From assembly GCA_028283825.1 (NCBI GenBank), contig JAPWJW010000002.1, positions 248,001 through 312,000 on the forward strand: DNA of 64,000 bases, written 5' to 3'. Of this stretch, positions 27,490-36,294 are shown piece by piece. The position numbers and the translations under genes were made by a program. Numbering within the stretch: the stretch's first letter is position 1; each line of letters opens with the position of its first letter. Source of the DNA: Azospirillaceae bacterium. Lineage in GTDB: Bacteria > Pseudomonadota > Alphaproteobacteria > Azospirillales > Azospirillaceae. Under the pieces are notes generated by a model, which ran no database searches, was not told the origin of the DNA, and saw only the letters and a program-made list of their open reading frames with translations.

Positions 27490-27783
27490 ATGATCCTCGA
27501 CATCCTCGCCGCCCTGGGCCTGCTCTCCATCCTTGCTGTCTGCGTCCATGATTGGCGGCGGGTGGCGGCGACGGGGCGGCGCAACGGCTATCTGCTGCTG
27601 GGCGGCCTTTCCCTCGTGGCCGTGGGGGTGCTGGTGGCCGACAATCTGGTGGTCAACGGCCCCTTGCACGGGGTGCGGTTCGGCGCCGTGATCATCGGTG
27701 TGCTGGGCCTGGTCAACGGCCTGCTGGTGCTGGCGCAGATCGTCACCGGCAAGGGCTGGACCCTGCGCCGGCCGCGCCGCTGA
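27490..27783 (+). CDS. Small membrane protein of unknown function
   Basis: ATG 27490 (MILDILAALGLLSILAVCVHDW) gives 97 residues with three hydrophobic segments at about 4-18, 34-52 and 62-82 and a basic C-terminus (RRPRR). It lies eight bases after parE on the same strand. I recognise no family. The frame has good codon character but only a weak ribosome site. Confidence 0.5.
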   Translation: MILDILAALGLLSILAVCVHDWRRVAATGRRNGYLLLGGLSLVAVGVLVADNLVVNGPLHGVRFGAVIIGVLGLVNGLLVLAQIVTGKGWTLRRPRR

Positions 27784-27792
27784 GCGCGGTGT

Positions 27793-27808
27793 GCCGGCCT
27801 CCGCCGGC
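27793..27808 (+). terminator. Short GC hairpin after the small membrane protein gene
   Basis: GCCGGC-CTCC-GCCGGC lies ten bases after the stop codon and is followed by the moderately T/A-rich CAAATTTCATC. It is a weak terminator candidate. Confidence 0.3.
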
Positions 27809-27943
27809 CAAATTTCATCGACAGAGCACTGAAAATTTTGACGGACGGGCCGGCGCCTGCGACCGTTGCCGGGCAGGTGGGTCCCGGTCGGGATTGCGGG
27901 GTACCGGAAGGGGACCGCCGTTCAAACAATAACGGGTGTGGTG

Positions 27944-29689
27944 ATGAAGGCTTCGTTGATGGTGGGCGGGGCGGTGGCCCTGGTTCTGGCCGCCGTTTCC
28001 GGATGGGCGGTCGCGGGTGACACGACCCCGGACAGTGCCGACGCGCGGCTGAAGGCGATCTATACGGCGGACTGGGAGTGGCGGCACAAGGACGGCCCGG
28101 GGGAGAATCACCTGGCGCATGTCGACCCCGACAGCCAGGCGGCCCGCCTGAAACACGCCCGGGAAACGCTGGCGGCGGTCGATGCCGTGGCGGACGACCA
28201 GCTGTCGCCGGAGGGGCGGATCAACCGCGCCGTGCTGCGCCAGCAGCTGCTGGTGCAGATCGACCATCAGACGTTCAAGCTGTATGAGATGCCGTTCAAC
28301 AGCGACAGCTCCTTCTGGGCGGGCCTGGCCAGCAGCGCCGGCCGGCCGATGAACACAGTGGCGCAGTACCGCGACTACATCGCCCGCCTGAACGACATCC
28401 CCCGCTATTACGCGGAGCAGACGGCCAACATGCGGGCCGGCCTGAAGCGGGGCTTCAGCCTGCCGCGCGCCACCCTGAACGGCCGCGACGGGGCCATCGC
28501 CGCCGCCGCCGACCCGGCCGCACCTGAGAACAACCCCTTCTTCCAGCCGTTCAAGACCTTCCCCGCCGGCGTCCCGGCGGCGGAGCGCGACGCCCTGCGC
28601 CAGGCGGGGCTGGAGGCCATCCGCACGGCCGTCATCCCGGCGCACCAGCGCCTGCTGACCTTCTTCCGCGAGGAATACGTGGCCGGCGCCCGCGTCACCC
28701 TGGCGGCGGAAAAGCTGCCCGACGGCAAGGCCTACTACCGCGCCCAGATCAAGGAATACACCACCCTGGATCTGGACCCGGAGGCGATCCACCGCATGGG
28801 CGAGGCGGAGGTCGCCCGCATCCATGAGGAGATGCTGGCCACCATCAAGGCCACCGGCTTCCAGGGCACCTTCGCGGAATTCCTGCAATTCCTGCGCACC
28901 GATCCGCAGTTCTACGCCAAGACGCCGGATGAGCTGCTGATGCGCGCGTCCTGGATCTCCAAGAAGCAGGACGGGAAGATCGGCCGCTGGATCGGCCACC
29001 TGTCGCGCGAACGTTTCGGCATCAACCCCGTGCCCGACGCCATCGCGCCCTATTACACCTCGGGCCGCGGCGGGCGCGAGAACTGCATGATGAACACCTA
29101 TGACCTGCCGTCCCGCCCGCTGTACAACCTGACCTCCCTGGTGCTGCACGAATGCTCCCCGGGCCATGCCCTGCAATTGCAGCTGGCGGCCGAGCGCAAG
29201 GACGTGCCGGAGTTCCGCCGCAACAGCTACATCTCGGCCTATGGCGAGGGCTGGGCGCTCTACGTGGAAAAGCTGGGGCGGGAGATGGGGCTGTATGAGA
29301 CCCCGTACGAGGAATTCGGGCGCGAGACGTTCGAGATGTGGCGGGCGGCGCGCCTGGTGGTGGACACCGGCATCCACCATTACGGCTGGTCGCGCCAGCA
29401 GGCCATCGACTTCCTGACCAGCAACACCGCCCTGGCCTCCCACGACATCGAGATCGAGGTCGACCGCTACATCACCTGGCCGGGCCAGGCCCTGGCCTAC
29501 AAGCTGGGCGAGATGGACATCGAACGCCTGCGCGCCAAGGCGGAACAGGCGCTGGGCGACAAGTTCGACATCCGCGCCTTCCACGACGCCGTGCTGGCCA
29601 TCGGCTCCGTCCCCCTGCCGGTGCTGGACGCGGAGATCGACCGCTTCATCGCCGGCGGCGGCAAGGATCCCCAGGAACTGTCCAATTGA
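27944..29689 (+). CDS. Exported DUF885-family metallopeptidase-like protein
   Basis: ATG 27944 (MKASLMVGGAVALVLAAVSGWAVAGD) gives 581 residues with a signal peptide. The DUF885 family has a gluzincin-like metal site, here LVLHECSPGHALQ near residue 405 with a later Glu in EGWALYVEKLG. These match the HExxxGH-type motif and glutamate ligand of the family. It is probably a periplasmic dipeptidase or carboxypeptidase. An S9 peptidase gene starts 14 bases downstream, suggesting a peptide-degrading pair. Confidence 0.9.
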   Translation: MKASLMVGGAVALVLAAVSGWAVAGDTTPDSADARLKAIYTADWEWRHKDGPGENHLAHVDPDSQAARLKHARETLAAVDAVADDQLSPEGRINRAVLRQQLLVQIDHQTFKLYEMPFNSDSSFWAGLASSAGRPMNTVAQYRDYIARLNDIPRYYAEQTANMRAGLKRGFSLPRATLNGRDGAIAAAADPAAPENNPFFQPFKTFPAGVPAAERDALRQAGLEAIRTAVIPAHQRLLTFFREEYVAGARVTLAAEKLPDGKAYYRAQIKEYTTLDLDPEAIHRMGEAEVARIHEEMLATIKATGFQGTFAEFLQFLRTDPQFYAKTPDELLMRASWISKKQDGKIGRWIGHLSRERFGINPVPDAIAPYYTSGRGGRENCMMNTYDLPSRPLYNLTSLVLHECSPGHALQLQLAAERKDVPEFRRNSYISAYGEGWALYVEKLGREMGLYETPYEEFGRETFEMWRAARLVVDTGIHHYGWSRQQAIDFLTSNTALASHDIEIEVDRYITWPGQALAYKLGEMDIERLRAKAEQALGDKFDIRAFHDAVLAIGSVPLPVLDAEIDRFIAGGGKDPQELSN

Positions 29690-29703
29690 GGCCTGATCAT
29701 ACG

Positions 29704-31851
29704 ATGAAGCGTTTGGCACGCATGCTGGCCCTGTCCATCGCCCTGATGACGACGGCCGGGGCCCTGGCCGACCCCAACCCCGCGACCGGCATTCCCGACG
29801 ATCCCCGGTCGTGGATGGAGGACATGGCCAACCCCCAGGCGCAGGCCTGGGGCAAGGCCGAGACGGATCGGTCCGTCACCCGGTTGCAGGCCGACCCCCG
29901 CTATGCCAGTCTGCTGGCTGAGGCGACGGCCATCGCCGAGAGCGAGGACCGGGTGCCGGCGGTCAACTTCCACCATGAGACGCTGTACAATTTGTGGCAG
30001 GACAGCGCCCATGTGCAGGGCTTGTGGCGCCGTGTCACCCTGGCCGGTTTCGCCAAGGATAAGCCCGACTGGCAGACGGTGCTGGATTTGGACGCCCTGT
30101 CAAAGGCGGAAGGCGTGAAGTGGGTGTTCCACAACCCCATTTGTGAGCCGGTCGCCCAGCGGCGCTGCATGCTGTCCCTGTCGAACGGGGGTGAGGACGC
30201 CGTCACCCAGCGGGAATTCGACCTGGAGACGCGGGCCTTCGTGCCCGGCGGCTTCACCCTGCCGCGGGCTAAGCAGAACCTGGCCTGGGCCGATGCCGAC
30301 ACCCTGCTGGTGGCCCGCGACTGGGGCCCCGGCACCATGAGCCAGGCGGGCTATGCCCTGGTGGTCAAGGTGCTGAAGCGCGGCCAGCCCCTGGACCAGG
30401 CGCGGGAGGTTTTCCGCGGCGGCAAGACGGACATGAGTGTCACGCCGCACGCGCTGCGCGACGCCCAGGGCCATGGCGCCCTGCTGATCGTCCGGAACGT
30501 CAGCTTCTTTGAGTCGGAGAAGTACCTGCTGGTGGACGGCCAGCCCCGGCGGCTGTCCCTGCCGCTGAAGTCCGCCGTCCACGGCCTGCACGACGGCCAG
30601 TTGATCGTGGAGGTGAAGCAGGATTGGGACGCGGGTGGCGTGGCGGTGGCCCAAGGCAGCGTCGTGGCCCTGGACCTGGCGGCCCTGACCGCCGACCCCG
30701 ACCATCCCCACCCGACCGTGGTCTACGCCCCGACCTCGCGGCAGGCGCTGACCGGCGTGCGCTTCACCCGGCACCATCTGGTGCTGTCCCTGATCGACAA
30801 CGTGAAGGGCCGGGTCTACGTCGCCGACCGCAATGCCGACGGCAGCTGGCGCCGCGCCTTGCTGCAACTGCCCGACAACGCCGCCATCGACGTCACCGGC
30901 GCCGACCGCGACCATGACAAGCTGGTCCTGTCGGTGACGGGCTTCCTGGATCCCAAGAGCCTGTATCTGGCCGACACCAACAGCGGATCGGTACAAAAGC
31001 TGAAGTCCAGCGCGCCGCAGTTCGACGCCTCCAAGGCGGTGGTGGAACAGCGCGAGGCGGTGTCCAGCGACGGCACCCGGATCCCGTACTTCGTGGTGCG
31101 GCCGCGCGATGTGCCGCTCGACGGCACCACGCCCACCCTGCTGACGGCCTACGGCGGCTTTGAGGTGCCGCGACTGCCCGACTATCTGGGGGCCGCCGGC
31201 AAGCTGTGGCTGGAGCGGGGCGGCGCCTATGTCTCCGCCAACATCCGGGGTGGCGGCGAATTCGGTCCCGCCTGGCATGAGGCGGGGCTGAAGACCCGGC
31301 GCCAGATCATCTATGACGACTTCGCCGCCGTCGCCCGCGACCTGGTGGCGACGAAGCTGACCAGCACCCCGCACCTGGGCATCGAGGGCCGGTCCAACGG
31401 CGGCCTGCTGATGGGGGTGGAATTCACCCAGCATCCCGAGCTGTGGCGGGCGGTGGTGATCGGCGTGCCCCTGCTGGACATGCTGCGCTTCCCCGTCATC
31501 GGGGCGGGCGCGTCGTGGATGGGGGAGTACGGCGACCCGGCGGTGCCGGCGGAACGCGCCTTCCTGGCCGGCATCTCCCCCTATCACAACCTGAAGGCCG
31601 GGGTGGCCTATCCGGAGCCCTTCTTCGTCACCTCCGCCAAGGATGACCGGGTGAACCCCGGCCATGCCCGCAAGATGGCGGCGGAAATGAAGGAGATGGG
31701 CCTGCCCTACCTCTATTATGAGAACAGCGAGGGCGGGCACCTGGGCAGCGCCAACCTGAAGGAACTCGCCCGGCGCGACGCCCTGGTGTTCACCTATCTG
31801 GCGGAAAAACTCACGACCCCGTCAGGAAATCCGCCAGGGTCAGCGCCATGA
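29704..31851 (+). CDS. Exported prolyl oligopeptidase family (S9) peptidase
   Basis: ATG 29704 gives 715 residues with a signal peptide ending near GALADP. The N-terminal part is a beta-propeller, and the C-terminal part is the alpha/beta hydrolase domain with nucleophile GRSNGG, Asp in SAKDDRVNPGHA and His in EGGHLG. ANIRGGGEFG is also characteristic of prolyl oligopeptidases. It would cleave proline-containing peptides in the periplasm. It follows the DUF885 gene. Its last 41 bases overlap the convergent M20 gene. Confidence 0.93.
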   Translation: MKRLARMLALSIALMTTAGALADPNPATGIPDDPRSWMEDMANPQAQAWGKAETDRSVTRLQADPRYASLLAEATAIAESEDRVPAVNFHHETLYNLWQDSAHVQGLWRRVTLAGFAKDKPDWQTVLDLDALSKAEGVKWVFHNPICEPVAQRRCMLSLSNGGEDAVTQREFDLETRAFVPGGFTLPRAKQNLAWADADTLLVARDWGPGTMSQAGYALVVKVLKRGQPLDQAREVFRGGKTDMSVTPHALRDAQGHGALLIVRNVSFFESEKYLLVDGQPRRLSLPLKSAVHGLHDGQLIVEVKQDWDAGGVAVAQGSVVALDLAALTADPDHPHPTVVYAPTSRQALTGVRFTRHHLVLSLIDNVKGRVYVADRNADGSWRRALLQLPDNAAIDVTGADRDHDKLVLSVTGFLDPKSLYLADTNSGSVQKLKSSAPQFDASKAVVEQREAVSSDGTRIPYFVVRPRDVPLDGTTPTLLTAYGGFEVPRLPDYLGAAGKLWLERGGAYVSANIRGGGEFGPAWHEAGLKTRRQIIYDDFAAVARDLVATKLTSTPHLGIEGRSNGGLLMGVEFTQHPELWRAVVIGVPLLDMLRFPVIGAGASWMGEYGDPAVPAERAFLAGISPYHNLKAGVAYPEPFFVTSAKDDRVNPGHARKMAAEMKEMGLPYLYYENSEGGHLGSANLKELARRDALVFTYLAEKLTTPSGNPPGSAP

Positions 31852-33055
31852 CCTCCGTCGCCGCGTAAAGGTCATCGAGGGGCAGGCGCTCATCCGCGCG
31901 ATGGGCGTTGGCCTCTTCGATGGTGCGGGGGCCGGCGCCGTACAGCACGGTGGGGATGCCGGCGGCGGCATAATGGCGGGCGTCGGTGTAGATCGGCACG
32001 CCCTTGGCCGCCACCGCCTCGCCCAGGATGCGGCTGGCGTGGCGGCTGAGGGTGTCGGTCAGGCGGTCGGTGCCGGGGATGGGCTTCAAGGGCTCGGCCA
32101 GCAGGATGCGGCGGACGGTCACCGTGGCCTCCGGCCGTTCGGCGGCGGCGGCCGCGATCACCTCCCGCAAGGTCGCCTCCACCGCCGCACCCTGTTCCTC
32201 CGGGATCATGCGGCGGTCCAGGCGGAAGGTGATGCGGTCGGGCACCACGTTGGTGTTGATGCCGCCGGAAATCAGGCCGACCGTCAGCTGGGGGCTGCCG
32301 ATGCCGGGCACGGCCGACACCGTGGCGGCGTATCCCGCGCGGTGCCGGTACAGCCAGCTGAGGATAAGGGTCGCGGCCTCCAGCGCGTCGATGCCGGTGG
32401 CGGGCAAGGCGGCGTGGGCGGATTTGCCCCGCACCTCCACCTCCAGATGCAAACAGCCGTTGTGGGCGGTGACGATGCCGTAGCTGAAGCCGGCGGACAC
32501 GGCGAAGTCCGGCTTGCTCAAGCCCTGTTCCAGCAGCCAGCGCGGCCCGATCTCCCCGCCCACCTCCTCGTCATAGGTCAGGTGCAGTTCCACCGTGCCG
32601 TCGAGGGCCACGCCCCGGCGCGCCAACTCGTCCAGCGCCATCAGGGCGTAAGTGTATGAGGCGAAATCGGATTTCGAGACGGCGACGCCGCGCCCGTACA
32701 TCCAGCCGTCCTTGATGGCGGCGGCATAGGGATCGACCGTCCAGCCTTCGCCCGGCGCCACCACGTCGCCGTGGGCGTTCAGCGCGATGGTGGGGCCGCC
32801 GGTGCCGAAGCTGCGCCGCACGATCAGGTTGGCGGCGCTGACCATGCCGTTGGCCCGGACCAGGGCGTCGGGCACGACGTGCCGCTCCACGGCATAGCCC
32901 AGGCCCTCCAAAAGTTCAGCCGCGCGGGCGGCGTGGGGAGCGCAGTCGCCGGGCGGATTGTCGGACGGCACCTTGACCAGTTCCGCCAGGAAGCGCACCT
33001 GGTCGTCGCGCTTTTCCGTCAGGAATTCGTGCACGATGGCGCTATTTTCGGTCAT
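31811..33055 (-). CDS. M20-family metallohydrolase (ArgE/DapE type)
   Basis: This 414-residue protein has the metal-site pattern ALNAHGDVVAPGEGW, LTYDEEVGGEIG and a late GIPTVLYGAGP segment. The dimerisation domain is in the middle (VEVRGKSAHAALPATGIDALEAA). Its ATG overlaps the stop codon of the allantoate amidohydrolase gene (TAATG), so it is the last gene of a puuE operon and is probably translationally coupled. Plant ureidoglycolate amidohydrolase belongs to M20, so a role after allantoate is possible. A peptidase or deacetylase role is the alternative. Confidence 0.88.
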   Translation of the reverse strand: MTENSAIVHEFLTEKRDDQVRFLAELVKVPSDNPPGDCAPHAARAAELLEGLGYAVERHVVPDALVRANGMVSAANLIVRRSFGTGGPTIALNAHGDVVAPGEGWTVDPYAAAIKDGWMYGRGVAVSKSDFASYTYALMALDELARRGVALDGTVELHLTYDEEVGGEIGPRWLLEQGLSKPDFAVSAGFSYGIVTAHNGCLHLEVEVRGKSAHAALPATGIDALEAATLILSWLYRHRAGYAATVSAVPGIGSPQLTVGLISGGINTNVVPDRITFRLDRRMIPEEQGAAVEATLREVIAAAAAERPEATVTVRRILLAEPLKPIPGTDRLTDTLSRHASRILGEAVAAKGVPIYTDARHYAAAGIPTVLYGAGPRTIEEANAHRADERLPLDDLYAATEVMALTLADFLTGS

Positions 33056-34296
33056 TAAAGCGGTCCTTTGGCGGGTTCGAAACGGCGCAGGAATTCCAAT
33101 AAAACGGAAACGGCCAAATCGGCGTCTTCCGCGGTGATGGCCTCATCCGGATGATGGCTGATACCGCCCTTGCAGCGCACGAACAGCATGGCGATGGGGC
33201 ACAGCGGCGCCAGCGCCATGGCGTCGTGCCCCGCCCCGCTGGGCAGGTGGTGGGGGATGATGCCGGCCCGCGCCACGGCGTGGCCCAGCTGGCGCATCAG
33301 GTCGGGGTGGCAGTGGGCGGCGGGGGCGTCGTGCGCCGGTTGGACCGCCAGCCCCACCCCCCGCCGCGCGGCGATGGCGGCCAGGGTGTCCAGCAGCCCG
33401 GCTGCGGCGGCCTTGCGGCTGGCGTCGCGGGGGGATCGCAGGTCGATGGTGAAGATCGCCTGGCCGGGGATGACGTTGACCGCACCCGGCCTGGCCTCGA
33501 TCCGGCCCACGGTCGCCACCAGGTCGGGCTCGGCCTGGGTGCAGGCCTCCACCGCCAGCACCATCTCCGCCGCCGCCGCCAGCGGGTCGCGGCGCAGGGC
33601 CATGGGCACGGTGCCGGCGTGCCCCGCCAGGCCGGTGACGGTGACGGTATAGCGCGACGCGCCATTGATGGCGGTGACGATGCCCAGCGCCAGGCCCTGC
33701 GCCTCCAGCACCGGCCCCTGCTCGATATGCACCTCGACGAAGCCCAGCACGCGGGATGGGTCGCGCGCCACCCCGCCCAGGCCGGCGGGGTCGCAGCCGA
33801 AGGCCCGCAAGGCGTCGCCCAGCGTGACGCCATCGCGGTCGCGCATGTCCAGGGCGCCGGGCGCCAGGGTGCCGGCCACCCCCCGGCTACCGGTCAGGGT
33901 GGTGGGAAAACGCACCCCTTCCTCATCGCCGAAGCCCAGTACCTCGATGGCGTAGGGCAGGCGCTCACCACTGCGGTTCAGTTCCGCCACCGCCGCCACC
34001 GCCGCCAGCACGCCCAGGTTCCCGTCATACTTGCCGGCGTTGCGCACCGTGTCGATGTGCGAGCCCAGCAGCAGGGCGGGCAGGCCCGGCACCGTCCCCT
34101 CATAGCGCCCCACCACCGTGCCGGTGGCGTCCAGGTGTGCCGCCATGCCGGCCTCACCCATCCAGGCCAGCAGCTCATCGGCGGCGGCGCGATGCTCCGG
34201 CGTCAGGTACAGGCGGGTCAGGGCCGGCGCTTCGGCCGTGTGCCGGGCGAAGGCGTCCAGCCGCGCCATCAGCGGCCCGCCGAATTCCCCGCTCAC
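33055..34296 (-). CDS. allC: Allantoate amidohydrolase
   Basis: GTG 34296 overlaps the stop of the OHCU decarboxylase gene (GTGA) and gives 413 residues, the usual length; the longer open frame to 34512 is a shadow. M20-type amidohydrolase motifs are LLLGSHIDTVRNAGKYDGNLGV, FGDEEGVRFPTTLTGSRG, VEVHIEQGPVLE and LPSGAGHDAM. The set is typical of allantoate amidohydrolase and N-carbamoyl-amino-acid amidases. The flanking purine genes favour allantoate, yielding ureidoglycine, CO2 and ammonia. Confidence 0.92.
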   Translation of the reverse strand: MSGEFGGPLMARLDAFARHTAEAPALTRLYLTPEHRAAADELLAWMGEAGMAAHLDATGTVVGRYEGTVPGLPALLLGSHIDTVRNAGKYDGNLGVLAAVAAVAELNRSGERLPYAIEVLGFGDEEGVRFPTTLTGSRGVAGTLAPGALDMRDRDGVTLGDALRAFGCDPAGLGGVARDPSRVLGFVEVHIEQGPVLEAQGLALGIVTAINGASRYTVTVTGLAGHAGTVPMALRRDPLAAAAEMVLAVEACTQAEPDLVATVGRIEARPGAVNVIPGQAIFTIDLRSPRDASRKAAAAGLLDTLAAIAARRGVGLAVQPAHDAPAAHCHPDLMRQLGHAVARAGIIPHHLPSGAGHDAMALAPLCPIAMLFVRCKGGISHHPDEAITAEDADLAVSVLLEFLRRFEPAKGPL

Positions 34297-34784
34297 GCCA
34301 GCATCTCCTTCAGGCGCAACCACGCGATGCGCTCCACCTGCGCCGTGGCGGTGGCGAATTCCACCTCCGCGTCGTTGTCCACGCGGGCGGCGAAGTTCTC
34401 CAGGATGGCGGCGCGGGTCAGGCCGCGCACCGCCAGGATGAAGGGGAAGCCGAAGCGCGCCTTGTAGGTGTCGTTCAATTCCTGGAACCGCGCGTATTCC
34501 TCCGGTGTGCACTTGTCCAGGCCGGCCGACGCCTGCTCCGCCGACGAGTCCGCCGTCAGTTCCCCCCGGATGGCCAGGCGCCCGGCCAGGTCCGGGTGGG
34601 CCAGCAGCACGCCCAGGCGCCGCTCACGCGATGCGGCGCGGAACTGGGCCACCAAGGCTGCGTGCAGCCCTTCGGCCGTGTCGGCATCGTCGGGCAGGCC
34701 GGCGTCCCAGGCGGCTTCCGCGATCCAGGGCGAATGTTCGAACACCCCGCCGAAGCGGGCAACGAAGGCGTCGCGCCCGCTCAT
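34293..34784 (-). CDS. uraD: 2-oxo-4-hydroxy-4-carboxy-5-ureidoimidazoline (OHCU) decarboxylase
   Basis: ATG 34784 overlaps the stop of the allantoinase gene (ATGA) and gives 163 residues. Family signatures are FEHSPWIAEAAWD, LLAHPDLAGRLA with the catalytic His, LTADSSAEQASAGLD and FQELNDTYKARFGFPFILAVRG. The enzyme turns OHCU into S-allantoin, the third step after urate oxidation. Overlaps on both sides show tight operon packing. Confidence 0.95.
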   Translation of the reverse strand: MSGRDAFVARFGGVFEHSPWIAEAAWDAGLPDDADTAEGLHAALVAQFRAASRERRLGVLLAHPDLAGRLAIRGELTADSSAEQASAGLDKCTPEEYARFQELNDTYKARFGFPFILAVRGLTRAAILENFAARVDNDAEVEFATATAQVERIAWLRLKEMLA

Positions 34785-35704
34785 TCGCCACCGCCCTTGT
34801 ACGGATGGCGCGCATGCCAATGCCGGGCGATGTCGGCCCGCCTGGCGAACCACACGCCCTCATGCCCCCGGGCATAGTCCAGGAAGCGTTCCAGCGCCTG
34901 GATGCGCCCCGGCCGGCCCACCAGGCGGCAGTGCAGGCCGACGGACATCATGCGCGGCGTCTCCGCCCCCTCGGCATACAGGGCGTCGAAGCTGTCCTTG
35001 AGATAGGTGAAGAACTGGTCGCCGCAGTTGAAACCCTGCACCTGGGCGAAGCGCATGTCATTGCAGTCCAGGGTGTAGGGCACGATCAGCTGCGGCCGGT
35101 CGCCCACCCGCTGCCAATAGGGCAGGTCGTCGTCATAGGCGTCGGCGTCGTACAGGAACCCGCCATGCTCCGCCACTAGGCGGCGGGTGTTGGGGCTGGT
35201 GCGGCCGGTGTACCAGCCCACCGGCCGCGTGCCGCTGATCTGTTCCAGGATGGTCATGGCGCGCGCCATGTGCGCCGCCTCTTCGGCGGGGTCCATATAC
35301 TGGTAGTTGATCCAGCGATAGCCGTGGCTGGCGATCTCATGGCCCTGGTCCACCATGGCGCGGATGATTTCCGGATGGCGTTCCGCCGCCATGGCGACGG
35401 CGAAGACGGTCAGGGGAATGCCCTTGCGCTCGAACAGCCGCAGCAGGCGCCAGACGCCGACGCGCGATCCGTATTCGTACAGCGATTCCATGGACATGTG
35501 GCGCACGCCGGCCAGAGGCTGGGCTGCCACCATTTCCGACAGGAAGGCCTCCGACGCGGCATCACCGTGCAGCACGCAGTTCTCGCCGCCCTCCTCATAG
35601 TTCAGCACCAGCTGCACCGCGATGCGGGCGGCGTTCGGCCAGTCCGCCTGGGGCGGCCGCGCGCCGTAACCGATCAGGTCGCGGGGATAGTCCGCATTCA
35701 TCAT
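34781..35704 (-). CDS. puuE: Allantoinase, polysaccharide-deacetylase fold (PuuE type)
   Basis: This 307-residue protein (start 35704, or 35701) has the NodB-like fold seen in PuuE allantoinases: YPRDLIGYGARPPQADWP at the start, VQLVLNYEEGGENC, GHEIASHGYRWINYQ, and RTSPNTRRLVAEHGGFLYDADAYDDDLPYW. It opens allantoin to allantoate. It is the first gene of the minus-strand operon and divergent from the HIU hydrolase gene, so both sides are likely controlled from the 196-base gap between them. Confidence 0.95.
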   Translation of the reverse strand: MMNADYPRDLIGYGARPPQADWPNAARIAVQLVLNYEEGGENCVLHGDAASEAFLSEMVAAQPLAGVRHMSMESLYEYGSRVGVWRLLRLFERKGIPLTVFAVAMAAERHPEIIRAMVDQGHEIASHGYRWINYQYMDPAEEAAHMARAMTILEQISGTRPVGWYTGRTSPNTRRLVAEHGGFLYDADAYDDDLPYWQRVGDRPQLIVPYTLDCNDMRFAQVQGFNCGDQFFTYLKDSFDALYAEGAETPRMMSVGLHCRLVGRPGRIQALERFLDYARGHEGVWFARRADIARHWHARHPYKGGGE

Positions 35705-35859
35705 GCCCTTGGATCCCCTGTTTTCTTACCGCCGGGACACCGAAGGGTCCAGCATGGGGGGCCAGCATATCGCGCCCCGGGCGCCGGGCGCTTTCCTGAT
35801 TGTTTTGAAAGTCTTTCCAGGGTGGCTGGGCTGACGGGGCACCGCACCCCATGTACCTT

Positions 35860-35869
35860 TTGTGCACAA
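35860..35869. promoter_or_regulatory. Short palindrome in the divergent puuE-hiuH promoter region
   Basis: TTGTGCACAA is a perfect 10-bp dyad 31 bases before the HIU hydrolase start. Its place between two divergent purine operons makes it a candidate operator, but a 10-bp dyad alone is weak evidence. Confidence 0.3.
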
Positions 35870-35900
35870 GCGAAAATAGGGCGACGAACGGGCGGATGGC

Positions 35901-36293
35901 ATGAGTACGGGCTCCACGGATTCATCAGGGAAAACGGGCGGGCGGCTGACCACCCACGTGCTGGACACCATGGCCGGGCGGCCGGGTGCCGGCATCGCCG
36001 TGACCCTGGACCGCCTGGACGCGGCCGGCGCCCGCACCCGCGTGGCCACAGCCCGCACCAACGCCGATGGCCGCTGCGACGCGCCGCTGCTGGCGGGCGA
36101 CGCCCTGGCGGTGGGGCGGTATGAGCTGACCTTCGCCGTCGGCGCCTATTTCCGCGCCGTCGGCGTGCCCCTGACGGAGCCGCCCTTCCTGGATGAGGTG
36201 CCGATCCGCTTCGCGATATCGGACGCCGGCCAGCACTACCACGTGCCGCTGCTGATCTCCCCCTACGCCTATTCCACCTACCGGGGCAGTTGA
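35901..36293 (+). CDS. hiuH: 5-hydroxyisourate hydrolase (transthyretin-like)
   Basis: This 130-residue protein carries the conserved residues of the family: LTTHVLDTMAGRPGAG with the first His, DEVPIRFAI with Arg, HYHVPLLISPYAYSTYRGS with the later His and the C-terminal YRGS signature. It hydrolyses 5-hydroxyisourate to OHCU. There is no signal peptide, so it is cytoplasmic. It is the first gene of the plus-strand operon, with the xanthine dehydrogenase genes immediately after. Confidence 0.96.
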   Translation: MSTGSTDSSGKTGGRLTTHVLDTMAGRPGAGIAVTLDRLDAAGARTRVATARTNADGRCDAPLLAGDALAVGRYELTFAVGAYFRAVGVPLTEPPFLDEVPIRFAISDAGQHYHVPLLISPYAYSTYRGS

Positions 36294-36294
36294 G

